Below are positions 1 to 5,650 of a stretch of 6,517 nt of DNA, piece after piece; position 1 is the stretch's first letter, and each line of letters begins with the position of its first letter. The stretch comes from Acidobacteriota bacterium (GTDB taxonomy: Bacteria; Acidobacteriota; Terriglobia; UBA7540). The translations under genes and the position numbers were made by a program. The notes beneath the pieces were generated by a model, which worked only from the letters and a program-made list of their open reading frames with translations, was not told the origin of the DNA and did not search any database. The stretch is taken from the NCBI GenBank assembly GCA_021789565.1, contig JAJYJL010000485.1, positions 1 to 6,517 of the forward strand, given 5' to 3'.

Positions 1-2754
1 GAAATTCGGTTCCACAAGCCAGCAGTTTACCAGGTTGAAAACACCAGCGTGGCATCTCCGAACAAGAAGCCGGTGGAAGGCCGCTTTGTTGTTCTGGCAA
101 AAAACCAGATCGGATTTGAGGTTCCGTCTTACGATTCAGCCAAACCTCTCTATATCGACCCGGTCATCAGTTACTCGACATATCTGGGTAACGGAGAGCC
201 CGCGAATAGCAGTCCCCAACCGTGGGCTATTAAGGTGGACTCCGCTGGCAATGCGTACCTGACTGGGGGAACCGCCTCGCCAGATTTCCCCGTAACGGCG
301 GGGACCTTCGATACCACTCCTGCTTCGTACACGAACGCCTTTGTGACGAAGTTGAGCCCCAACGGGTCGGCGCTGATCTATTCAACTTTTCTGGGTGGGA
401 GCGGTCGCGACGTGGCGTATGGTTTTGCAGTGGACGATGCAGGCAATGCCTATCTGAGCGGGTTTACGGATTCCTCCGATTTCCCGACTCTAAATGCTTT
501 TCAGGAGCGAAAGGGTGGGGAACCTTGTGACAGCTCCCAATACTCAAGCCGCTGCTACGATGCATTTGTCAGTAAATTGAACTCAACCGGTTCGGCATTG
601 CTGTATTCAACTTATCTGGGCGGAAGCGATTTCGAAGATCTGGCTGTGCTTGCTCTGGACCAGACCGGCAATGTTTATGTGGCGGGGGGAACTACATCCA
701 CTGACTTCCCTACGCTCAACCCAATTCAGCAGAATTTTCGTGGCGACTGCCAGATCATTGAATATGGCGAAACTTGTGAGGACACCTTTATCGCCAAAAT
801 TAATCCTTCTGCCAGCGGAGCTGCTTCACTGCTTTACTCAACCTATTTGGGGGGTGACGGCTCGGACTGGGTGTATTCCATTGCTGTTGACGGTGGTGGA
901 AACGCTTATGTAGCGGGATATACAAGCTCAAGCGATTACCCGACAACGCCCGGAGCGCTTCAGAATGGAACCCACGGAGGCTTCGTCAGCAAGATCGATG
1001 CCGAGGGTTCAGCATTGGCGTATTCCGCTTTGATTGGAGGCACTCAGATTACTTCGATTGCTGTGGATGCCTCTGGAAGCGGGTATATAACCGGTGTTGC
1101 AATGGATGGGCTTCCTACGACGCCGGGAGCTTTTGAAACGAATTGTGGAGGCGGCGGGCAATGCCAAGGCGGCTTTGTGGCGAAGCTGAACCCTGCCGGG
1201 TCACAGTTTGTTTATTCAACATACCTTAAAGGCAGCAATTGGGACCTACCTATGAGCATTGCTGTTGACTCCATGGGAATTGCCTACGTGACGGGCTATG
1301 CATCTTCGCTTGATTTTCCCCTCGCGAACGCTGTTTATTCGTCCTGTCGCGTTAATGGTGGCTATTGCGACGATGCTTTCCTTACGAAGCTTAGCGCGAA
1401 CGGAGAAGGGCTGATCTTTTCAACTTACATAGGGGGCAGCGGAAGTGAGATCGGCGTGGGAGTCGCTATTGACCCGTCTCGCAATGCATACCTTGCGGGT
1501 TTAACCAGTTCAACGGACTTCCCGGTCTCATCGGGTGCCTATCAGCAGACACCGCCAGTGGGCGTGAGCGGGTTTGTTGTGAAATTCTCCGATATTGTGC
1601 TGCCTGCGATTGTTCAATCTGCCCCAAGCCTCAATTTTGTTAGTCAGGATATCGGCACAACCAGCCCTGCACAAACGGTAGCAATCAAGAATGTTGGTGA
1701 TGCGGCATCAGATGCCTTGTCCTTCAACATTGCTGGAGACTTCAATTTCACGCAGACTTGTACCACTGGTATTGCCCCCGGCGAAGGCTGCTCAATGGAC
1801 GTTACCTTCACGCCGCAAGCTGCGGGAGTCCGGACCGGCGAGGTGAAGAAATACAACGCGGCAACCGGCCAGTGGGACCCATTCCTTTCACTGACAGGTT
1901 TCGGTGGTTCTTCATCCCTCGCGATAGCGCCCTCCAACCTGACTTTTGATGACCAACTGGTTGGCACCGTTAGCACAGCGAAGACTTTGACGGTCACTAA
2001 CGCAGGAAGCACTGATGTGAACATCGCCAGTATGACGGCATCTGCGAACTTTGCATACACCAGCAAGTGTGGGAATTCACTTCCTGCGGCAGCGCAATGT
2101 ACTATTAGTGTCACGTTTGTTCCAAAGTCCGCAGGACGCTTTAACGAGGAAATCATCATTACCCACGACGGTGCAGGTAGTCCGTACGCGATTCCGGTGA
2201 GCGGGAAGGGCACAGACTTTTCGGTCGGTCCGGCCTCTGGTACCGGGAATCCGACGGCATCCGTGACGGCAGGTCAAACGGCGACCTACAACCTGAGCGT
2301 CAGCCCGGCGGGGTACACCGGTACTGTTGCTTTGGCGTGTCAGTGGAACGTTGTTAGGCCGACCGGGGCAGAGTGTTCGGTGACGCCGTCAGGAGTGTCC
2401 CTAGACGGTACGAACTCTGCGAACGTAATAGTCAGCGTAACCACCCGGGCACGGTCAATGGCGCCTGTCAGATGGGAGCCTAAGGGTCCCCAGCCTCTCA
2501 GGGACCCCGTGACGCAACTGGCGATGTGGGGCTTAGGTCTGGCGTCGCTTGCGAGCCTTGCCATGCGGCGTCGGCGGATCTTCCTGACACTTTCGTCGGC
2601 GCTATTCATGGTGGCGCTGTGGGCCGCCTGTGGCGGTGGCGTGGTTCAACCTACGCCCGTCAGTGGTACAACAGCCGGCACATACTCACTGTCTTTAACC
2701 GCTACTGCCGGTGCCGTGACCAAGACCACAACAATGACGCTGCAAGTGCAGTAA
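1..2754 (+). CDS. SBBP-repeat beta-propeller / choice-of-anchor-D / Ig-like surface protein, 5'-truncated
   Basis: The reading frame is open from base 1 to the TAA at 2752-2754, giving 917 residues; the true start lies left of the window. Residues 1-55 match the end of the domain that normally precedes SBBP repeats (DUF7948 type, from memory), including PLYIDPVISYSTYLG. Residues 58-535 hold seven propeller repeats with YST(Y/F)LGG, AGNAY(L/V)(T/A)G, DFP and AFV(T/S)KL motifs. Two choice-of-anchor-D (ASPM/SPD-2/Hydin-like) domains follow at about 541-636 and 639-738, each with a Cys pair and a VTF-P-AG strand. The rest, 739-917, is an Ig-like domain interrupted by a membrane hairpin at about 840-877 (two hydrophobic stretches around RRRR, then AACGGG). 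Such proteins are presumed to be exported and cell-surface or secreted, perhaps in adhesion; no catalytic motif is seen. Function is inferred only. A GTG at 49 is in frame but is internal to the domain, so it is not the start. Confidence 0.9.
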   Translation, partial: EIRFHKPAVYQVENTSVASPNKKPVEGRFVVLAKNQIGFEVPSYDSAKPLYIDPVISYSTYLGNGEPANSSPQPWAIKVDSAGNAYLTGGTASPDFPVTAGTFDTTPASYTNAFVTKLSPNGSALIYSTFLGGSGRDVAYGFAVDDAGNAYLSGFTDSSDFPTLNAFQERKGGEPCDSSQYSSRCYDAFVSKLNSTGSALLYSTYLGGSDFEDLAVLALDQTGNVYVAGGTTSTDFPTLNPIQQNFRGDCQIIEYGETCEDTFIAKINPSASGAASLLYSTYLGGDGSDWVYSIAVDGGGNAYVAGYTSSSDYPTTPGALQNGTHGGFVSKIDAEGSALAYSALIGGTQITSIAVDASGSGYITGVAMDGLPTTPGAFETNCGGGGQCQGGFVAKLNPAGSQFVYSTYLKGSNWDLPMSIAVDSMGIAYVTGYASSLDFPLANAVYSSCRVNGGYCDDAFLTKLSANGEGLIFSTYIGGSGSEIGVGVAIDPSRNAYLAGLTSSTDFPVSSGAYQQTPPVGVSGFVVKFSDIVLPAIVQSAPSLNFVSQDIGTTSPAQTVAIKNVGDAASDALSFNIAGDFNFTQTCTTGIAPGEGCSMDVTFTPQAAGVRTGEVKKYNAATGQWDPFLSLTGFGGSSSLAIAPSNLTFDDQLVGTVSTAKTLTVTNAGSTDVNIASMTASANFAYTSKCGNSLPAAAQCTISVTFVPKSAGRFNEEIIITHDGAGSPYAIPVSGKGTDFSVGPASGTGNPTASVTAGQTATYNLSVSPAGYTGTVALACQWNVVRPTGAECSVTPSGVSLDGTNSANVIVSVTTRARSMAPVRWEPKGPQPLRDPVTQLAMWGLGLASLASLAMRRRRIFLTLSSALFMVALWAACGGGVVQPTPVSGTTAGTYSLSLTATAGAVTKTTTMTLQVQ
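172..1600 (+). repeat. Seven SBBP beta-propeller repeats within the coding region
   Basis: The Y/F-S-T/A core motif recurs at 172, 379, 604, 835, 1021, 1213 and 1417, so the repeat unit is 62 to 77 codons. Each unit runs from the YST-LGG strand through a D-x-x-GNAY-x-G strand and a DFP or YPTT turn to an AFV/GFV-x-K-L strand. The fifth and sixth copies are the most degenerate (YSALIGG and YSTYLKG). Seven repeats would suit a single closed seven-bladed propeller. The repeats are protein-level; DNA identity between copies is low, so this is an old duplication and not a recent tandem array. Confidence 0.85.
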
Positions 2755-2847
2755 ACAAGAGCTGGTCACCTAAACGAGACGATGAGCTCAGCAAGGACTT
2801 TGAGCGAACCTGCAGGAAAATCCGAACGGCGATGCCTTGCTAAGCCT

Positions 2848-2862
2848 CTCGATACCATCGAG
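2848..2862 (+). other. Small hairpin in the intergenic region (6-bp stem, 3-nt loop)
   Basis: CTCGAT at 2848-2853 and ATCGAG at 2857-2862 are perfect inverted copies around the loop ACC. No T-tract follows. Nearby CTTG (2836-2839) and CAAG (2863-2866) could extend the stem across an 8-nt bulge. It may be part of a structured leader for the gene at 2944 or part of the 3' end of the large upstream gene's transcript; chance is also possible for a stem this short. Confidence 0.3.
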
Positions 2863-2890
2863 CAAGTTAGACTCAACGTCGTGGAAGATG

Positions 2891-2921
2891 TTGTGATCGC
2901 TTCGCGGTCACGAGTTTTGTT
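2891..2921 (+). terminator. Candidate intrinsic terminator or leader attenuator
   Basis: The arms TTGTGATCGC (2891-2900) and GCGGTCACGA (2904-2913) form ten pairs, two of them G-T wobbles, around a 3-nt TTC loop. A T-rich tract, TTTTGTT at 2915-2921, follows one base later. This is the form of a Rho-independent terminator on the plus strand. It sits 136 bases after the stop of the large surface-protein gene and only 11 bases before the GGAGG of the next gene, so it could end the first transcript or act as an attenuator in front of the second. The T-tract is interrupted by one G, and the stem is only moderately GC-rich. Confidence 0.5.
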
Positions 2922-2932
2922 AGTCCCCCTAT

Positions 2933-2937
2933 GGAGG
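2933..2937 (+). promoter_or_regulatory. Ribosome-binding site that decides the start at 2944
   Basis: GGAGG at 2933-2937 stands 6 bases before the ATG at 2944. The same frame is open back to an ATG at 2782, but that upstream start would bury the signal peptide behind 54 extra residues and has no comparable Shine-Dalgarno sequence. The site therefore fixes the start at 2944. Confidence 0.85.
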
Positions 2938-2943
2938 TGTCGA

Positions 2944-3417
2944 ATGACCCATCGACGAGTGCTTTACACTACTGCTTTTATGCTCGGCGCCGTTCTGCTC
3001 GGCGTCGGCTCAGTGGGCGCTGAGAGTACATTCCAGAAATCGCAGATGTATGTTGTCGAAGGGAAGAAGATGATGTTACGGAATGTCACGCTGACATTCA
3101 ACGATTCTGCGCTACTTATCAGGCCAGCGGGAAAAGCGACTTTCGCGGAGAGAACGATTCCATATACTCGAGTCAAGAACGCCGTGTATGAGTTCTCATC
3201 GGAACGAAGGTGGGGCGCCGCAGTTATCGTGTCCCCACTGTTTCTCTTGTCCAAATCGAAAAAACACTGGTTCACGCTCGTATGCAAGGCAGAAAAAGAG
3301 GCCGACGCTGAGGAAGAAGTCGTGTTCCGGCTGGACAAAAGCAATTATGCCAACATTCTGGACACGTTTGAAAAATCGTCCGGAACAAAGATACGGATGG
3401 AGGCCTCAAAGGATTGA
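2944..3417 (+). CDS. Small secreted protein of unknown function, possible PH-like fold
   Basis: The product is 157 residues from the ATG at 2944, chosen for its GGAGG and because a signal peptide starts exactly there: MTHRR, a hydrophobic core at about 7-22, and a probable cleavage after SVGA (residue 26). The mature part has no Cys pair and no catalytic motif that I recognise. Its layout of short beta strands (residues 45-60, 68-85, 91-101, 108-115, 124-130) followed by one helix (131-145, DKSNYANILDTFEKSSG) resembles PH/GRAM-like small domains; this is a fold guess only. The stretch WGAAVIVSPLFLLSKSKKHWF (90-110, key residues W90, P98, K105-K107, W109) is very hydrophobic then basic and is the most distinctive part. 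It is separated from the upstream gene by 189 bases and converges with the lactonase gene. I do not recognise the family. Confidence 0.8.
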   Translation: MTHRRVLYTTAFMLGAVLLGVGSVGAESTFQKSQMYVVEGKKMMLRNVTLTFNDSALLIRPAGKATFAERTIPYTRVKNAVYEFSSERRWGAAVIVSPLFLLSKSKKHWFTLVCKAEKEADAEEEVVFRLDKSNYANILDTFEKSSGTKIRMEASKD

Positions 3418-3421
3418 GGCC
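3402..3421 (+). terminator. Perfect 8-bp hairpin over the stop codon
   Basis: GGCCTCAA (3402-3409) and TTGAGGCC (3414-3421) form a perfect 8-bp stem around the 4-nt loop AGGA. The TGA stop at 3415-3417 lies in the second arm. No T-run follows on either strand, so a standard intrinsic terminator is not supported. Placement between convergent genes suggests a role in ending or protecting the 3' end of the transcript. Confidence 0.4.
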
Positions 3422-3439
3422 CCCTCAGGCCAGACCACC

Positions 3440-3471
3440 AGCCGGGCGCAGCCATTCAATCGCGCCAGGCT
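3440..3471 (-). terminator. GC-rich imperfect hairpin directly after the lactonase stop
   Basis: Read on the minus strand, AGCCTGGCGC (3471-3462) and GCGCCCGGCT (3449-3440) pair at 9 of 10 positions, with one T-C mismatch, around a 12-nt loop. The structure begins at the base next to the lactonase TAG (3472-3474). No T-tract follows it. It is a plausible 3'-end structure or Rho-assisted stop for the lactonase mRNA. Confidence 0.35.
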
Positions 3472-4758
3472 CTATGTGAGGAACACCACGTTGGCGGGCG
3501 TTCCCACGGGCACGTACTGGCCGGTGAAGGCAAGTGCACCGGACTGCTTGTTGATGCGGAATGTGGTGATGGCATCGGCGCGCTGGTTGCAGCAATAAAC
3601 GAAATCGCCAGCTGGATCGATGGTAAAGCTGCGCGGATAATCTCCACGCGTCCATTCCTCGCCGGCAAAGGTCAAAGTGCCGTCCTGGCCGATGGAGAAA
3701 TACGCAATGCTGTCATGAAGGCGATTGGCGCCATACAGGAAGCTGGCGTCGGGCGAGATGCGGATTTCAGAAGTAAAGTTGGTTCCCACAAAGCCTTTGG
3801 GCAGCGTTGAGATAACCTGCTTCTGGGACAGCCCGCCGCTGGAAGTGTCATAGTCGTAAAAGACCACCGCCGACCCTTCCTCCTGAATGCAATAGAACCA
3901 GTGTCCGTTGGGATGAAAAACAAAATGCCGCGGGCCGTCACCGGGCGGCACAGAAGCCGACGGTGGATTGTTCGGCGTCAACTTTCCTTTTTCAAGGTCA
4001 AAATTCCATACGAAGATTTTGTCCATTCCGAGATCAGTAGAGATGATCCGCTTGCCGGTGGGATCGGATTCAATCATATGGGCATGCGGGGCATCATGGC
4101 CGCTGATAGCGAAGCTTCCCGGCGGAGCGCTGCTAGCGTGCAGGGGACCGACAGGCCCCTTGTCCTGGTGAACGTCAGTGGCTGGCCCGAGCTGGCCTTC
4201 GGAAAGAATGGGCAACACCGCAATGCTTCCGCCGCCGTAATTGGCAGCAAAAACATAACGGCCCGAAGGATGGACGCTGATGTGAGCGGGCCCGTCGCCC
4301 TCAGAACTGACCGTGTTTAGCAGCGTAAGGTGGCCGGTGGATGCATCAACCGAATAGGAACTGACAGCGCCTGCGCGCTTGCCCTGAAATTGATGCGTTT
4401 CGTCGCAGGAATAAAGGTTTTTCCCGGATGGACTGAGCGCCAGCCACGACGGGTTCCTCGGGTTGGCGACCACGTCGCGCTGTGTGAGTGCGCCGGTGGC
4501 GGGATCCATTTCAAAAAGGTAAATGCCCTGGCCGCGTCCCGGGCTTCCTTCAGGCCCTTCGGGAGAACTGTACGTTCCTACACAAGCAAGGCGCGGTTTC
4601 CCTGAGGGTTTTGCTTGCTGCGTTTCTTTTACTTCGCTCGGGTGGCCGCACGCGATGGCAGGGCCGGCCATGGCCAAAGCGGCGGCGCTTTTTAAAAAGT
4701 CCCGGCGTGACGCCTTGGGCAGAAGGTTATGATGCAGCTGCGTTTCTTCCGATGACAT
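3472..4758 (-). CDS. Tat-exported lactonase-family beta-propeller protein (Pgl/carboxymuconate cyclase-like)
   Basis: The 428-residue product matches the seven-bladed lactonase family (PF10282), which includes 6-phosphogluconolactonase Pgl and fungal carboxymuconate lactonizing enzyme. A Tat signal is clear: SRRDFLK at 17-23, then a hydrophobic stretch to AIAC at residue 37, which may be a lipidation site or follow an AxA-like cleavage. Family motifs in order are VGTYSS (60-64), GIYLFEMDPATGALT (78-92), DGPAHISVHPSGRY (155-168), ANYGGGS (172-178), DAPHAH (222-227), LGMDKI (243-248), DGPRHFVFHPNG (274-285), EIRISPD (331-337) and YPRSFTIDPAGDFV (374-387). The conserved H159, H225/H227, R277, H278, E331 and R333 probably line the central channel. 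AAGGAGG at 4765-4771 lies 6 bases before the ATG and fixes the start. Export argues against the cytoplasmic pentose-phosphate role; the substrate is unknown and cannot be read from sequence. Confidence 0.92.
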   Translation of the reverse strand: MSSEETQLHHNLLPKASRRDFLKSAAALAMAGPAIACGHPSEVKETQQAKPSGKPRLACVGTYSSPEGPEGSPGRGQGIYLFEMDPATGALTQRDVVANPRNPSWLALSPSGKNLYSCDETHQFQGKRAGAVSSYSVDASTGHLTLLNTVSSEGDGPAHISVHPSGRYVFAANYGGGSIAVLPILSEGQLGPATDVHQDKGPVGPLHASSAPPGSFAISGHDAPHAHMIESDPTGKRIISTDLGMDKIFVWNFDLEKGKLTPNNPPSASVPPGDGPRHFVFHPNGHWFYCIQEEGSAVVFYDYDTSSGGLSQKQVISTLPKGFVGTNFTSEIRISPDASFLYGANRLHDSIAYFSIGQDGTLTFAGEEWTRGDYPRSFTIDPAGDFVYCCNQRADAITTFRINKQSGALAFTGQYVPVGTPANVVFLT

Positions 4759-4764
4759 GAGAGT

Positions 4765-4771
4765 CCTCCTT
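4765..4771 (-). promoter_or_regulatory. Strong ribosome-binding site of the lactonase gene
   Basis: On the minus strand AAGGAGG occupies 4771-4765 and is 6 bases from the ATG at 4758-4756. It is a near-perfect Shine-Dalgarno match, much stronger than that of the neighbouring gene at 5560, and suggests efficient translation. Confidence 0.85.
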
Positions 4772-4791
4772 TAATTGCGGTCAACGTATGA

Positions 4792-4823
4792 ACCGGAAAG
4801 GCCAGATTATGAGGTTTTCCGGT
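4792..4823. promoter_or_regulatory. 8-bp inverted repeat around the -10 box, operator candidate
   Basis: ACCGGAAA (4792-4799) and TTTCCGGT (4816-4823) are perfect inverted copies separated by 16 bases, with half-site centres 24 bp apart. The -10 candidate at 4806-4811 lies between them. One half-site falls in the -10/-35 spacer and the other at about +1 to +8. From a start near 4799 only one arm would be transcribed, so a DNA operator fits better than an RNA hairpin. No known regulator is assigned. Confidence 0.4.
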
Positions 4824-4834
4824 CAGGAACGCAA
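4806..4834 (-). promoter_or_regulatory. Candidate sigma-70-type promoter for the lactonase gene
   Basis: On the minus strand TTGCGT (4834-4829) and CATAAT (4811-4806) are separated by exactly 17 bases. The -10 box matches TATAAT at 5 of 6 positions; the -35 box keeps the TTG. Transcription would start near 4799, giving a leader of about 40 bases that contains the strong ribosome-binding site. The match is by eye and not tested against a background model. Confidence 0.45.
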
Positions 4835-4835
4835 G

Positions 4836-4849
4836 TGCGGATTGCCGCA
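4836..4849. other. Short 5-bp hairpin downstream of the coiled-coil gene
   Basis: TGCGG (4836-4840) and CCGCA (4845-4849) flank the loop ATTG. It lies about 40 bases beyond the stop of the gene at 4889-5560 and just upstream of the lactonase -35 box. There is no T-tract on the minus strand after it, so it is at best a weak 3'-end structure. Confidence 0.2.
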
Positions 4850-4888
4850 GGAGTTAGTCAGCCCGCAATGATGGGTTAAAGATGATTC

Positions 4889-5560
4889 CTATTGCTGTTC
4901 AGATAATGGGAATTCAACGCCGTGCTCTTCGTTCACCTGCCGGCTGGCGGAAAGATTGAAGTCCGAAAGTGGAAACTTGCGCACCGCCTGGCCGCTGAAA
5001 ACCCATAAAGTGTCGCCAAGGATGGCGTAGTCGCGAACTTCCATCTCATGGCCGTCAAGGTAAACAAAAACGGTGACAGGGAAATTCTGTTGCGATCTGG
5101 CTTGCGCGCGCGATTGAGGATATCCGGCGGGAGGGGCTCCAGCCTGCTCTTGTGTGTATGGGTTGAATGCCTGTTGCCGGCGAAGCGACTGTACCTGGGC
5201 CGTCAGTGCCTGGACCTGACTGGCCAGATACTCTTTTTCCTGTGCGGAGACTTCAGCTTCAACGTCTCCGTGGGCAATTCTTGATGCTTGCTGGTACTCA
5301 TAGTCAAGCGGCGGCCATAAGCTGGGATAGAAATAGGTAAACGGATAGTTGGCCGGGTATCCAAAGAAGGGCGGGAATACAACATCGCGGGGAAAACCGC
5401 CGAATGGATGAAAGTCGGACGTGCCGTCGTGCAACGGCCCGGGCTGTGCGGCACCGGCTTGCGCTGGCGCACCAGAAATCAAAAAAGCAGACTGGCCCTT
5501 CAATGCGAGTGGAAATGCTGCACCCCCCAGGAAAACCACTATGACTAGCAGGTGCTTCAT
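4889..5560 (-). CDS. Secreted Pro/aromatic-rich coiled-coil protein of unknown function
   Basis: The product is 223 residues. Residues 1-22 look like a signal peptide (MKH, hydrophobic core, probable cleavage around LKGQSA). Residues 49-89 are unusually rich in Pro, Phe, Tyr and Trp (FPPFFGYP, FTYFYPSLWPP). Residues 97-130 are Glu/Gln/Ala/Leu-rich with heptad-like spacing (EKEYLASQVQALTAQVQSL) and probably form a coiled coil. A Gln/Ala/Pro-rich linker (131-158) leads to a compact beta-rich C-terminal domain (160-219) with VFVYLDGHEMEVRDYAI, LGDTLWVFSG and KFPLSDFNL. There is no enzyme motif and no Cys at all. Envelope or periplasmic location is inferred. It lies 90 bases after the phosphatase gene on the same strand. 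No Shine-Dalgarno sequence is evident before the ATG at 5560; a possible extended -10 TGCTAAACT lies immediately upstream. I do not recognise a named family. Confidence 0.8.
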   Translation of the reverse strand: MKHLLVIVVFLGGAAFPLALKGQSAFLISGAPAQAGAAQPGPLHDGTSDFHPFGGFPRDVVFPPFFGYPANYPFTYFYPSLWPPLDYEYQQASRIAHGDVEAEVSAQEKEYLASQVQALTAQVQSLRRQQAFNPYTQEQAGAPPAGYPQSRAQARSQQNFPVTVFVYLDGHEMEVRDYAILGDTLWVFSGQAVRKFPLSDFNLSASRQVNEEHGVEFPLSEQQ

Positions 5561-5566
5561 GCTTGA

Positions 5567-5575
5567 AGTTTAGCA
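5567..5575 (-). promoter_or_regulatory. Weak extended -10-like element just upstream of the coiled-coil gene
   Basis: On the minus strand TGC-TAAACT occupies 5575-5567, with TAAACT matching the -10 consensus at 4 of 6 positions. It is 6 bases from the ATG, so a start here would yield a leaderless or nearly leaderless mRNA, in keeping with the missing Shine-Dalgarno sequence. There is no convincing -35 box. Confidence 0.2.
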
Positions 5576-5650
5576 TAATTCTGAAACCGCGGTGCAGAGG
5601 AGCAACCTAGAGAAGGTCTTCCGCTCGCTAGTAGATTCGGACCGAGCAAG

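Noticed and set aside
172..1600. Tandem DNA repeat or mobile element in the propeller region
   Set aside because: The periodicity is at protein level with unequal unit length and diverged DNA, as expected of blade repeats.
1644..2213. 189-residue open frame on the minus strand opposite the choice-of-anchor-D domains
   Set aside because: It lies wholly within a well-supported gene on the other strand and shows no domain, signal or ribosome-binding site of its own.
2484..2507. GGGTCCC / GGGACCC inverted repeat with a 10-nt gap inside the surface-protein gene
   Set aside because: Seven base pairs within coding sequence, no T-tract, and each arm is itself nearly palindromic. It coincides with the start of the membrane-hairpin insert, but I see no support for a function.
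49..2754. Taking GTG at 49 as the start of the large surface protein
   Set aside because: The frame is open to base 1, and the 16 residues upstream continue the domain that precedes SBBP repeats. The gene is cut by the window edge.
2782..2943. N-terminal extension of the small secreted protein from ATG at 2782
   Set aside because: No good ribosome-binding site is there, the extension has no recognisable character, and it would hide a clear signal peptide starting at 2944, which has GGAGG at the right distance.
3901..4320. 139-residue open frame on the plus strand opposite the lactonase
   Set aside because: The composition is that of an antisense reading of the propeller gene; the lactonase frame is fully supported by family motifs.
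5561..5650. Terminator after the phosphatase gene
   Set aside because: Only short or wobble-rich stems (for example GCTCG/CGAGC) are found and there is no T-tract, so it was not listed as a feature.
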